A stretch of DNA of 64,000 nt. Origin: Agarophyton chilense (Eukaryota; Rhodophyta; Florideophyceae; Gracilariales; Gracilariaceae). Positions 43,921-54,727 of the stretch are shown piece by piece; positions within the stretch are counted from its first letter, which is position 1; each line of letters begins with the position of its first letter. Location: NCBI GenBank assembly GCA_030374765.1, contig JARGXX010000025.1, forward strand, positions 1,260,863 to 1,324,862, given 5' to 3'. The position numbers were made by a program, and so were the translations under genes. The notes beneath the pieces are model-generated. The model worked only from the letters and a program-made list of their open reading frames with translations, was not told where the DNA came from and ran no database searches.

Positions 43921-44903
43921 AGTGCGATTATCTTCTTGATGTAACCTTATGCGTGATATATCAGTAGCTGTAGAGTTAGAATATTAGATAGATCCCGCCA
44001 TAAATTGTAATAAACGTTGTAGGACTTGTGTCATGTTGATGAGACTGGGACCCGTGGTGGAAGTGCATCCGTACGGGTTTGACGACAGCCACCGCACCAT
44101 TCTCAAGAAAAGCGAGAGGCGAGTCGGAAATGATAGCAAACTTCCACTGGACAGTTGGGCCGGTGACTCGGAAGGGCGGCATGACCGATGCGATGAAAGA
44201 TCAAAAAGCGGACTTGTGGAGGTGTAGTTGTCCGCGTTATGCCACACCACCGTTCGCATCAGATGGCATAAGACTATCGGGTGCAATCTGCGGGTTGCCT
44301 TCCCTTCAACAGTTTGGAGTGACATGTTGCGCATCAAGCAATATGAGCCAAGGCGATTGCGATTCGCAGGAAGCAAATCACATCTTCCACTTTCCCCTCC
44401 AAGACAAAAAGTGATGCAGAGATGCGAATAACCGTGCATCAACTCCTCTAGTTTCGAAAGGCAGTCGGTGTGATTGTCGTGATGCGGTACTTTTCTCAAC
44501 TTCAACTCCTTCTCTTTCTGGCAATGGTGCATCCGCTCACCCCATTAGTGCATCGTACACATCTTTGCAAGGGTCAACCAATGGTAAAACTTCATAGGGC
44601 GACACGGATGTTGAAGATGCACATGCGCAAATGTCAAAGACGGTTTGAGAAGGCTAACTGGAGAGCGACCTTGTTTTCGGCCAACCGGTTGTGTTATTCT
44701 TTTCTGCTCCCTACAAGAACTGCCGCTGTCTTTCATGGCGGAGCACTTCGAATGACTTGTCATCTGAATGGCAATGTGGTTGGTGTGGTTTTCCAGAATT
44801 ATCCCAATCAAGAACTCTTTTGTTGGAAAACATGCAGCTCTCGATGATCGACCTGTCTGGAGAACGTGTTATTCTGCCTGCGAGCACGGGTCTTCGTAGT
44901 TAG
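43921..44903 (+). pseudogene. Degraded coding remnants downstream of zinc-finger gene B
   Basis: Counterpart of 21,059-22,216. The BED-like frame (44,079-44,414) and the terminal frame (44,691-44,903) are kept. The UBR-box-like part is reduced to KGSRCDCRDAVLF-type remains because of the 178-nt difference. No intact gene. Confidence 0.3.
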
Positions 44904-45190
44904 ATAGGATTAATGCCTTCGGTAGCAATAAACGTGTCCAAGCGGATGCATATGAGGGATGACCAATTCATGTTTTGCTTCTGGGTACGAATCTTGCGGT
45001 TTGATCAGCAGGGACCAGTGGTGTTTGAATAATTGAAAACATTTCGTGATATGTGACCAAGTAGCCAAAAGAGGGCAAATGCCCAATTGACACGACGTCG
45101 CCGGCGTCGCAGATGTGACCAACCAGAGGCCTAGGCTCAGACATTGGTACCCACTACCATTGCACCTCCTAGTGTCTATAGTTGTAATTC

Positions 45191-45208
45191 TGGCCTCATA
45201 TGAGGCCA
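45191..45208. promoter_or_regulatory. 18-bp perfect palindrome
   Basis: TGGCCTCATATGAGGCCA is perfectly self-complementary and lies 20 nt beyond the right edge of block B. It could be a dimeric protein site or a breakpoint-prone hairpin; no function is shown. Confidence 0.35.
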
Positions 45209-45765
45209 AAATTCCAACATCGATAATTTTTGTGAACTTTGTCAATTTCCTTAAATTTGTGTGCCTGGACGTTGTCAACATTCTCTTCTTCTCTGGCGTC
45301 CACCCCAAAGATCACGAACGATCGTCCACAACCTGTAAATAACATAATCTTTACTCCATTTTCTCATACTTCATCAAATATGTCATCGTCTATAGATTTT
45401 CAACGTGTAGTGGAAAACAGAGCAAACATCCGTGCGTGTCTCATCACATCAGGGAGAGACTGTAAAATCTTCTTTGGCACGCCATAGAAGACGAAACAGG
45501 TCAGCAAAACTGTTATAAAAGTGGGCGTTGTTGTCAAAAATAATCGGAGACACGCGCTTTTCACCATATAATTCGAGCTACTAGTTGCTATAAATTGCGC
45601 ACTTTCAACATTTGCAATGTGATAGCCGGGGATCTTGTCACGGTTCAAAAACGTGGTCAAGAAGCCATCAATTCGAACGTGGAGATAAATGTTGCTGCTA
45701 TTACTAACGACGTTTCTAACAATGAATAGTAGTCTACTTTAACGGATGTCACTAAAAGTCACACA

Positions 45766-46650
45766 GTGAATTCATTAAGCCCTTCAACTGTGATAAAAAG
45801 TTACATTCAAGGAAGCTATATGGAAGTTCATTCGACAAAATGGAAAATGAAAAATGTGCCTTTGACTTTGAATAGTCCAATGCAAACTCACCAACGGAAA
45901 GTAACGGGAACTGTTGGAGATTTAATTTATGCCATTCATGCACCCTCGAAACTCTCTCTATACGATTTATTCACGCGGATGTTTCCTGTAGATCATTGGA
46001 AAAACATAGTTCGATCTACTAACTCTCGGCTGGAAGGAAACAGCTCAATGAAGACTACAGGAGGTGAAAGGTTGACGTTTCTCGGCTTGGCGGTGTTAAT
46101 GACACCCTTTGATTTTTCAAATGGAAGATCACTTTGGTGTTAAGGCAAGTTCTTTTAATATATTGAATCTCCAAAGCTCGAAAAGATCATGTTACGCAAT
46201 CGCTTTGAACACATACGGCAATTTATCGTGTTCTGTGGCGCTGAAAACGATCAAAAATCAGAATAATTCAGATAATCATGCGTTTCTGAGTTTGTGAAAG
46301 CTATAAATGACCATCGGAAATCATTTCTAACTCCGTCACACACTTTGTTCGTGGACGAAAGTATGTCACGAAGGTCTGGAATCGGCGAAAACTGGATTGA
46401 GATTGGACTTCCACACTTCACTGCTCTTGATAGGAAACCTGAAAATGGTCGTGAATTTAAGACAGTGTGTTGTAAAAGCAGTGGAATTATTATCAAAATA
46501 GAAACCTTGATGGGAGCTACGCAACCAGATGTATGGTCTTTTGAATCGAAACATGCGCATGGAACAGCTGTTTTGACGAGACTTGTTGAAAATTGGTTCG
46601 CAACTGATCGAATAGTTTATGCCGATTCATTTTTTGCATCTGTGTGGATG
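45766..46650 (+). pseudogene. piggyBac-type transposase fragment
   Basis: First frame 45,766-46,143: LYDLFTRMFPVDHWKNIV, then TGGERLTFLGLAVLMT and GRSLW. After a frame break, MLRNRFEHIRQFIVFCG (about 46,190-46,240). The next open frame is 46,294-46,650: LFVDESMSRRSGIGENWI (first catalytic Asp), ALDRKPENGREFKTVC and RIVYADSFFASV (second catalytic Asp). These are the hallmarks of the DDE_Tnp_1_7 (PGBD/piggyBac) family. The frame then runs into unrelated family 1 sequence near 46,650, so the C-terminus is lost. Confidence 0.65.
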
Positions 46651-46689
46651 AGAACCAATGGGCTCTCTACTGGCGTATCTAGCTGCCCC

Positions 46690-47989
46690 TGTTGGTTCCC
46701 ACGCCGTCCGTAGTGGCGTATCATTCGTCCCAACTCATGGGCAATGACAATGACCGAAGGTCTTGTGTGTCCGGGCAGGTACTCTTCGTTCAGTTCGGCG
46801 TGATTTCCCTTATGGCCTTCCTGATATCGCAAAATAAGGCGTTCGTGGTAATGTCCGTTCGAAGGACTGGAGGATATGGTACAATGAGAACATACCCGGT
46901 CCTCAAGGTCGCCTAATCCCGCTCCCGGACATCTTGATCCGCTTTTCAAGGAACCTGTGCATCCCGAATATCGTCCGTGGGACCCAGTTCGACGTCGGGC
47001 AGACCGAGGCTTTTTTGAACCATGTCCTACAGGTGTAGTGGGGCAAGAATTCCGGGTTCCTTTGGTATGGCCACGATACCGACTCATTCACACCGATTCC
47101 GCTACATCCGCAGGGTCGCCACCACGCTCGTGCTTATCCCACCAAGCCTTTGAGAAATCAATCATCGGACATCCCCAGGCGTCATGTGCCCGACTATTAT
47201 CCGAAGGCCATTGGCTTCGATCCCCTGTGCTTCGAGACTCATGTGGAAGCCACGCCGTGGGTTCATGCTGGTATGTCCGATGGATAATCCTTCGGTGAAG
47301 ATCCCTTCGTACTACCCGTAGAGGGCGTTAATCCTCCGGTCGATTTCGCTGTGGTGTTGCCGACCGCTTCCCCTCCTCCAGCTCCTCCGGGCGCTGGTCC
47401 TCAGGATGACCTTTCTTATGAGCCGCCCGTCGCCCAGGTGGATATCCCTCCCGGCGGGGTCACTGTCCAGACCGGAAGTCTTGTAGGTGATTCACTGGCT
47501 CAAACGTTCATTGGGGGCGTCGACATCGCTCCGTCCTCTCCGTTACCACACTTTCCCGCTTCGGTCACGGTTGCGGCTTCGGATCTCCGTCATGTCTGCC
47601 GTTCCGTTGGTATTAATGCCTCGATGGACATTGAGACAGTCCTGAGGGAAGCTTGCTCCTGGGCGCGTCTCTCGGCGCGCTACGCCGCGGTTGTCCAACA
47701 GGGTCAGGACCTGAAGACCGCCATGGTCAATATCCAGCAGCAGAATGCCCAATTGATGTCCCAGAGGGTTACTGCCGACTTGGATGCCCAGTATGGTCTA
47801 AATTTGAGTGACCGAAAGGCTTTTGTTGGTGACAATACTTCCTCAGGCGAATCTCCGCCGAAGAAGCGTGCTCGGCTCGCTTGGGCCGGTCCTAGTGGTC
47901 CAAATGGCTCCTCGGGTGACCTTAGTTCAGATTTGGCTCCTGGAGGTTCCAATGAGGACGACGGAGTTACTCCTGTGCCGCCTCAGTGA
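46690..47989 (+). pseudogene. Antisense ORF (aORF) of gypsy family 1 copy B
   Basis: One plus-strand frame is readable from about 46,790 to the TGA at 47,987-47,989, with stops after DIAK, LQV and MSDG. The N-terminal part includes SKDWRIWYNENIPGP, GRLIPLPDILIRF (46,907) and GTQFDVGQTEAF (46,979-47,014), which aligns with the family 2 aORF. Then comes HVPDYYPKAIGFDPLCFETH, a Pro-rich linker (ASPPPAPPGAGP), a helical Gln-rich region (RYAAVVQQGQDLKTAM) and a basic PPKKRARLAW patch like a nuclear signal. Pol of the same element is on minus just downstream (48,205-48,507), so the genes converge. Function unknown. Confidence 0.6.
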
Positions 47990-48204
47990 GTTCTTTTGGT
48001 GTTCCGAGCGCTTCCGCGAACCTTGAGGTCATGGTTAGGTCTGTTATATCTCTGGTGGTTAGTCAAATAATTAATGCTTGTGCTTTCCCAAGGTCGTTCT
48101 TGTATCTCAAACGTGCATGCCCCGGGACGTCGTCCAACCTTGACAGCGTCTCAGGTTTTCCTCAGGTGTCGCCGAAGGACTGACCTTGTTCCCTGATGTG
48201 AGAG

Positions 48205-48530
48205 CTACGACGAACCGTCGTGCGTGCTACGGTGAATCGTCGTGTCAGAAGGCGGTTTGGGATTCTTTGGACCAACAGTTGCGCCCTCCTGAAGGCTGCG
48301 CCCCGTGCTGCAGATTTTGTGCCAATAGCGGGCGGTGAAAGTAGCCGGAATGGTTTGAGGCTCTCGCCAAGTGTCTTCCTCAGGTGTGTAGCCGAACCAA
48401 CAGACGCGGCACCGTATATTTCTATCTTCTCCCCGACCGGCGGAGATGATGCGCTCAGTCACATATTCCAGTTGGCAATCATTCTCCCGCAAGAGAGTGT
48501 GGTCCACAGGGGCGAATCCATCGGAGTCGT
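48205..48530 (-). pseudogene. Integrase C-terminal chromodomain-like segment, family 1 copy B
   Basis: CRVCWFGYTPEEDTWREPQ matches the chromodomain core (Tyr/Trp-Lys-Gly-Tyr...EEDTWEP). It is followed by FTARYWHKICSTGRSLQEGA, which aligns with the copy A end at 722-1,069. Only this last part of pol remains; homology stops near 48,530. This identifies family 1 as a chromovirus-like gypsy element. Confidence 0.65.
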
Positions 48531-49378
48531 GTAGTATCCGCTCTAACGGAGAGAGCAGACACCTGCGACGGCGTTCAGACTGCCGATGGGTCGCTTGCGG
48601 CGAAGGAAAAGGGGTGGTAGAGCTACACCACCAGCGAGCTGGAAGTGGGGTGTAAGGCCACTACTCGCCAGCGAGGGTGAACAGTGCAACTGTAAAACGT
48701 TGATGGGACGTAGGTACGAGACGGCTCGTGAAGTGGTTGGGGGCTGACTATCTATTATAGCTGGTCCGGATCTCCGGTTAAGGAATCCGAAGCGAGGAAC
48801 AGAATAGTCATGATGCCCATGTTGTCTCATTTACTTGGAGTCGGCGCTCACCTCTGGTACACTATATACTGTGTGCCAGGGTGAGTGCCCAAATAATACG
48901 TAAATAATACCCAGTGCTTAGCCATTTAGCCAAACCATTGTATGGGTACGGTCCCTAGTGGACTTAAATCTACAAAGGGTAGTAAAACCAGCCACGTGGA
49001 TCGCCACTACATGCGCCGTTGCAAGCCACTCCACTCGTCATGCCACGTGTTCCAACAATGTACCCTGCCTTCTGGCATCCTACGCGGTGTGTCGCTTCTT
49101 ATCCTAGCACTGACCAGGCCACTCAGTAATGAGTTCCAAACGCAACTTTGCGACAAAGAAACCATCGGAACGCCGAAGTAGTAGAATACTACAGAATCCC
49201 TTAGAAATAATTGAGCTGACCACTGGAAAGAAGAATTATACAGATTCTAGACTTTGGTTTAATTTCCCAACGGACCAGAAGTACAGAAGCAACCGCCATC
49301 ATGGATGCAAGAAACACACCCAACTGACCAGACCATAGGACTCCTACCGCAGAACAGGTTGCGACTACAACGCCGAAG
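48531..49378. other. Noncoding junction / possible LTR and leader of family 1 plus-strand piece
   Basis: No coding signal. The right part (from about 49,200, GCTGACCACTGGAAAGAAG) matches the family 1 leader upstream of gag in copy A. The part before it does not match 7,159-7,960, so either the LTR is a different variant or it has been replaced. Confidence 0.35.
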
Positions 49379-51518
49379 ATGTCGCCCGGCCCTCAGGTTG
49401 ATGCCGTGAGCGACCGCAGAAGCACGAGAAGCCAACCGCAAGAAGTACTGACCCCCATGGCTAACCCTGAAAGGATTCGCGGAGAACCCACGGTGGCAGG
49501 GCGTTTACGGGAACGCCTCACCCGGTCCACCTCTAGACCAGGGACCCCTCAAGGAGAAACCCACCAGATCGAAGGTATTAGAGAAAACATGCCCGCAGGC
49601 CTTTCCGACCTTCTCTGGCCCCGTCTCCGTGAGCTCTGCTGAAACCATGTGGATTCCATTGTAGAAATGCGACCCGCTACGGCGATCGCTGACCATACGG
49701 ATTACCTCATTACGCGAATAATCCCTAAGGTAACGGAGTCTGGATTATTCATAGACTCCTTCCTACAGGCCGTTCAAAGAGCAGTCACCCGCCAGGCAGG
49801 CAATTTGGACCCTAAGACCACTCCACCACAAATTAACAAACCGGTCTCCATATGGAAACCCCCTACCGAACCCCCAGGAGTGGCGGTATTATCCGCCCCT
49901 CGCCGGGAATACCATCAGGAAACCCCAATGGTGGGACAATATAGGAGCGGAACAGAAGCTTCGCGTCTAAATGAATGACAGATTCCCATCAGGAAAAGCC
50001 AAGCGAGGAGAAAGAGAGGAGCGAAAGGGAAGCTCCGCGTCTAGAAGAGAGACCGCTTGCCCCACCCGACGGATTATATGAGTTACAGCGACCTCAGGGC
50101 TGCATCGGATCTGATAGAGAGATCGATCCTTTAGGGCCCTATTCCGCTGTAATGAAAAGAAGCAACCGCAGGAGAAAGAAAAACAGAAGAAGTAAAATAA
50201 GAGACCATTCGGATACGAGTGATTCCAAATCGGCCTCGACCGAAACGACCGTTGCGGAAGTGGATGAGGCTGCCACTCGAGGCCTCAGCCCCCTGAAAAC
50301 AACTAACGAACTTTTCCTTAAGGTTCTAGACTACCGGAATTATCGGCTGGCCGACAGGTCCCCGAAATATTCTGGTTCGTTGGCTGGCAGATTCGCCAAA
50401 TGGACCAAACAGATGCAACTAACCATTACGGACAAGTTCTCGGGTTCCGATCCCATTGCTGTCCTTAGGTTTCTCATTTTTTCCCGTACGACCTGCGATC
50501 AGAACGGTGTTCACGAGTGCGGCGCTCTGTACCTTTTCCAATTCTTCCTCACAGGACAGGCGCGTGACCGAGTGGTTTCGAAGATATCTGGCACAACTGA
50601 CCTCGTGGATGCTCAAGACCGTGAACTCCTCAGGTCATACCCTCAGGTTGTTCATTAACTCTTGGAAACCTACGCCACGGATGACGTCATTATGGACGCC
50701 CACCAAGAAGTAATCTCCTTTAGGCAGAGCTCCAAAATGACAGATTCGGCTTTCGCAGACGACCTATGGAAAAAGGCTTACCGATGTGGAAATGTATTCT
50801 CCGAAGGATGGCTCAAACGTCATTTCATCACGGGATTACTCCCTGCCATTCGGACACATGTCCGCAATTATCTCACAGAAAACCCACAATACTCCTTCCG
50901 AAGGCTCGTTACCTATGCCGAGGATTATGGCAAAACTTACAGGACTTCCAGGCGGAATGCTGATAAATCCAGGGGACACGCAACTCCATTGCGTACACCA
51001 AACCAAGCCCATTTGGTTAGCTCCATTATGCCGATTCGGGAGATGTACTCGAGGTCGATTTCAGTGCTCCTCCGTCTGGGCCCCCATCATATACCTCCCA
51101 GAGAACTACAGCGACCACTGGACCACCCTATCCCAAGTATTCTCCCTTTCCGCCCTGCGAGGGCGTTTTTGTTCGCCCCCTAAGGGCTTGCTTCCTCTGC
51201 CTTTCCATAGCCCTACCTTGTGACTGCACGAGTCATCTACCTGGGGACGCACGAAAAAACCTCCTAGCCCTCAGGGAACAGAATTACCGGGTGCGGAGAT
51301 CCGAAGGAATGTTTAACAGGGCACAGCAACGAACCACAGGGACCCCTGGAAGCTCACGTTCTGCCACACTTCCGGACACTCCAATCAAAGCCCGACAGGT
51401 CCACGCCATTATATATCCTACGGACGACCTCGAAAAGAAATTTTATCCTCAGGAAGAAACGGAAACACCACCGAAAAACCCTTGGAGGGTCGACGCGAGG
51501 CAAATCTTCCCTTTTTAA
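49379..51518 (+). pseudogene. Gag of gypsy family 1 copy B
   Basis: Start at the ATG 49,379. 49,379-49,978 (one internal TGA at 49,640-49,642, where copy A has a Ser codon) includes MPAGLSDLLWPRLREL and DYLITRIIPKVTESGLF. After a frame change, 49,975-51,183 (one TAA at 50,656-50,658, where copy A has Tyr) contains KQMQLTITDKFSGSDPIAVL, GALYLFQFFLTGQARDRV, SAFADDLWKKAYRCGNVF and FITGLLPAIRTHVRNYL, a retrotransposon capsid-like helical core. A basic stretch (RSNRRRKKNRRSK) precedes the core. 51,291-51,518 encodes the C-terminal tail. Confidence 0.7.
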
Positions 51519-51676
51519 GCCCCTGCCTCAACCAATTCGACATTCATGTACCAAAGAGCTCTTAACCCCCCAATACCAACCACCCAGCATGGAGAACTCA
51601 GGTTGAACCACAATTTGAACACAGTAACGACCCTGTCTGTATCCTCGGGAAAGAGAACTAAAAAGCTCTAGTAACC

Positions 51677-51871
51677 GTGGGACTTCATTCCAATCTCTCT
51701 CGAGTGACCACAGCCGTATTAGACACAGGCGCTGGTCCCAACTTGGTCCATCCTAAGCTACTCCCACTGGGTTGGCAAGATTTCGTTCAGGGAAATAATT
51801 CCCCCAGGATTACCGATGCATCACGTAGACCAATAAACATTAAAGGGATAGTACCACTTTACATACACTGA
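51677..51871 (+). pseudogene. Aspartic protease N-terminal part, family 1 copy B
   Basis: VTTAVLDTGAGPNLVHPKLL has the intact Asp-Thr-Gly site. The frame ends at a TGA (51,869-51,871) and no RT follows, so the element is truncated shortly after the protease start. Confidence 0.7.
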
Positions 51872-52709
51872 GGACGATTCATAGTCTGCTCCCCAGTGCG
51901 CAGCATGTGTCCATTCTCAGTTCCGATCTGGTTCGAAATAAGAACCCTTCTCCACAATCAAGACAGATGATTGTTGGATATGGACGCTTGTTTCTTTCAG
52001 TTTCGGACAGATAGAACACCGAATTGTGACCTTATCAGGTCCATTAACTCTCCAATACAACACATATTTCACACCATTTAGGTTCTAGTTCTGGACATAG
52101 TTTACTCGTAAAATCCACCGAAAGGGGCCTTCTCCAGTCCCACTTCTTATGAAGATGATAGTCTCCAAGCTCTCCCATACAAAGATGGAATTTCCCTCAC
52201 TTAGACTTACTTAGACGAAAAAACTACTTTGTATGATCAAAACTGTATCGCATCTAGAACTCACACTTGATGCAAGTCAAGCAATGAACAACTACAACCA
52301 TTTCGTACACCAAGAACCGCCTCATCCAGATTTCAAATCGTACCGTTCGCCCAATCTATGGTGATACATACGAACTTCATGGTAACACAAAGTTAATCGG
52401 GTGTCCTGACACATTGAAATCAAAAGAACGATAGTTGGTTAGTCTGGTGAGGCGTATGAGGTTCTAATCATGGTTGCAAACGGGAGGAACTCACTGTACG
52501 TACTCCGTGGTTGGCGATAGCACCATAAACGCTATGTTGAATATGCTTCGCAATAGAGTAATTTTGAACATGATATCGTTTGCGAAAGGTTAGGGACCTG
52601 GAGCAGTTCGAGGTGTTAGCCAGCAGAGCCCGCATAAATCAATGAAGGCGAATGTACTTACAATAGGAAACATGTCATTAGCAACACGACAGGACTATCA
52701 CAAAGTCTC
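51872..52709. other. Noncoding junction region
   Basis: No ORF or motif supported. It must contain the boundary between the truncated family 1 element and the CACTA-type unit, but no CACTA terminal inverted repeat was identified by eye. Confidence 0.35.
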
Positions 52710-54089
52710 TCACGGCTTCATGGAGCGAGGGGCGCGGAATCGAGAAACAGCTGCCTTCGAATTCCTAATACGAGAGCTCTGACGTGCTTCTTTGTGGCGT
52801 GCAACCCAAGTTTCCTCTGCCCCGTGAAGCACAGTTGAGTCAGACTCATCTTCAGATGTTTCGCTTTCATGTAGCCTCTGCATGGTCCTGGAGTTGGAGA
52901 TGCCTTTTCTGCATGTCCTTCCCTTCACTCCTTTCCGTGTTGTCTTACGCTGCCGCTGCTGTTTTTGTGGCGCTTGAGAGCGATACTCATCATGTTTGTC
53001 TTTGTTCTCATCATCGAATTCACCCGAATTGTTGGACAATGTGAAAATTTGGTTGAATGGGCGCTTGTTCGAGGCCCTCTCGGTCACAGCAGCCTGCAAC
53101 TGGTTACTGTTCTGCTCGTTGCGATAGGGCTCACCGCTCTGATTGTGAATACTATGTTGATGGGGTTGCGGAGGATGGCCACTAATGTCTCTTGAAAAGC
53201 ACCTAGCAGACGAACCGGCGTTACTAATTGAATGCAGTGCGGAGTGGCCGTGGCGTTGAAGTACTTGATCGTCATCTGGAAGAGGTCCAACTTGTGCAGA
53301 CCTGTCATTGCCCCTTGCAGTGCGCTTACGCGAACGTTGATTCTGGTTTCGTCGTTGAGTTTGGCTAGGGCGGCATCTCCCACCGTCAGACCTGTCGTTC
53401 ATTCACATCGCACCACCTTGCACATGCTCCCCTGACCGGACATGCATAGAGAGAACGGGAGACACAACGGGAGACACAACGGGATTGGGGCCGTTCTGCT
53501 CAGGTGCATATGCACTCAAGTCGTTCTGGATTCCGCCAAGATCAGTGGACAATAAACGTCTCCTGTCTGCCTTTTTCGAAGCTTCGATCAAAGCCTTCTT
53601 ATCGCGTTGCGTGGATTCCTTGATAAACTCCATCGCCAGTCAGAAGTTCTGAGCCGCTCCGAGAACTTGAAATGCATCCACAATCTTCCGCTTGAGATGC
53701 GTCAGTTGAGTGGCATACTCGATTTTCACAGAAGTGAATGTCCTTTCTCCGCGCCCTAATGACATCCTCTGATACGGAAACTGCCTGATGAGGTCCTTGA
53801 CTGCGTTTGCCATCTCTGCCTACACAGGATAGTTTTCATTCGATGGAGCCGAAGTTCCCATCTGCTCCAGGTACAGACGGTTAAAAACTAAGCGCGCTGA
53901 CAGAACGGTGCCGGTGGGAACGCCAGGCCTATCTGATTCCTTCATTCTCCGTTTATAGGCCGCTGTTGGAATGCCGATAGTGTTCGGGAGAACTATATGA
54001 CCCCCCGACCGGCTGTCGATGATGCTTTCCTGCTGCATCGACGACTGATTGCAATCTGCAGTGACTGGGTTAAGAACTCGAGACCCCAT
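52710..54089 (-). pseudogene. Divergent accessory ORF of the CACTA/TNP2 unit
   Basis: One minus-strand frame of 460 codons with three stops (TAG at 53,820-53,822, TGA at 53,640-53,642, TGA at 53,403-53,405). N-terminus MGSRVLNPVTADCNQSSMQQ, middle MANAVKDLIRQFPYQRMSL, then an alpha-helical segment (KKALIEASKKADRRRLL). The tail is long, Gln/Arg/Ser-rich and of low complexity, with an acidic patch (SETSEDESDS). It faces away from TNP2 across about 640 nt. CACTA elements often encode a second DNA-binding protein (TnpA-type), but no homology is seen here; the link is positional. Confidence 0.45.
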
Positions 54090-54727
54090 GATGCATGAAC
54101 AACCCTAAGTCTTTGAAAACGCAGAGCAAACAAAATATATGCATGAAAGTTAGCAGAAGATGAAGCACTCTCATCAGTGTAAACGTGAACTAGGCAGTAC
54201 TTACAATGCGTTAACCGTACGTTGGTACGCTGCCGTCGCTTTCGTTCGAAGAAGTCGAAAGAACGAATACGGTACGCGGTGCACGGGAACGAAAATGAAC
54301 GAGATGGGGACTTGGATGTGGACCGGAGCGACGGGAAAGAGACAGAAGGGATGAAATGGAGCCTGGAAGGGGAAGACACTGGAGGTGAAGCTCGAAGAAA
54401 TGTTTGAGGGGGAACTTATATGGAAGTCGCATCGAAAGAAAACAAGCGGATTTCAAACGAAAGCGCCAGCAAGCTTTCGGTTGAACATTCTCCATTTGAC
54501 AAAAAGTTGGTCACAAAATGCCCTTTCTACATTTGGCCACAAATTTGATAAACTTTGACCCTTGAACCTGCCCGGAGAGGTAGAGGGAGCTAGGAATATA
54601 TGCTGGATCTGCGTTAGCCATCAATATTCAAATTCTGAACTCCATGATAACGCGGCTACCTCGTTTTAGCATCATCGTTCAATACTGAGTTCCTCCTTCT
54701 CACAATATCCTTCTCTGCAGCTCCAGA
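54090..54727. promoter_or_regulatory. Divergent intergenic region, possible bidirectional promoter
   Basis: Lies between two outward-facing ORFs. Short AT-rich words (AACTTATATGG near 54,413; GGAATATATGC near 54,593) could serve as TATA elements for the plus-strand transposase. No coding signal of its own. Confidence 0.35.

Larger units (their letters stand above)
40081..45171. repeat. Duplicated block B (zinc-finger block)
   Basis: Direct-orientation partner of 17,262-22,484. The right edge is sharp: both copies share CATTGCACCTCCTA and diverge immediately after. Differences from A: an 11-nt insertion near 40,980, two extra TEPAK units, and the absence of 178 nt at 44,458. Confidence 0.85.

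Noticed and set aside
53460-53490. Two adjacent GGGAGACACAAC units
   Set aside because: Only two short copies inside the accessory ORF; not a meaningful repeat array.
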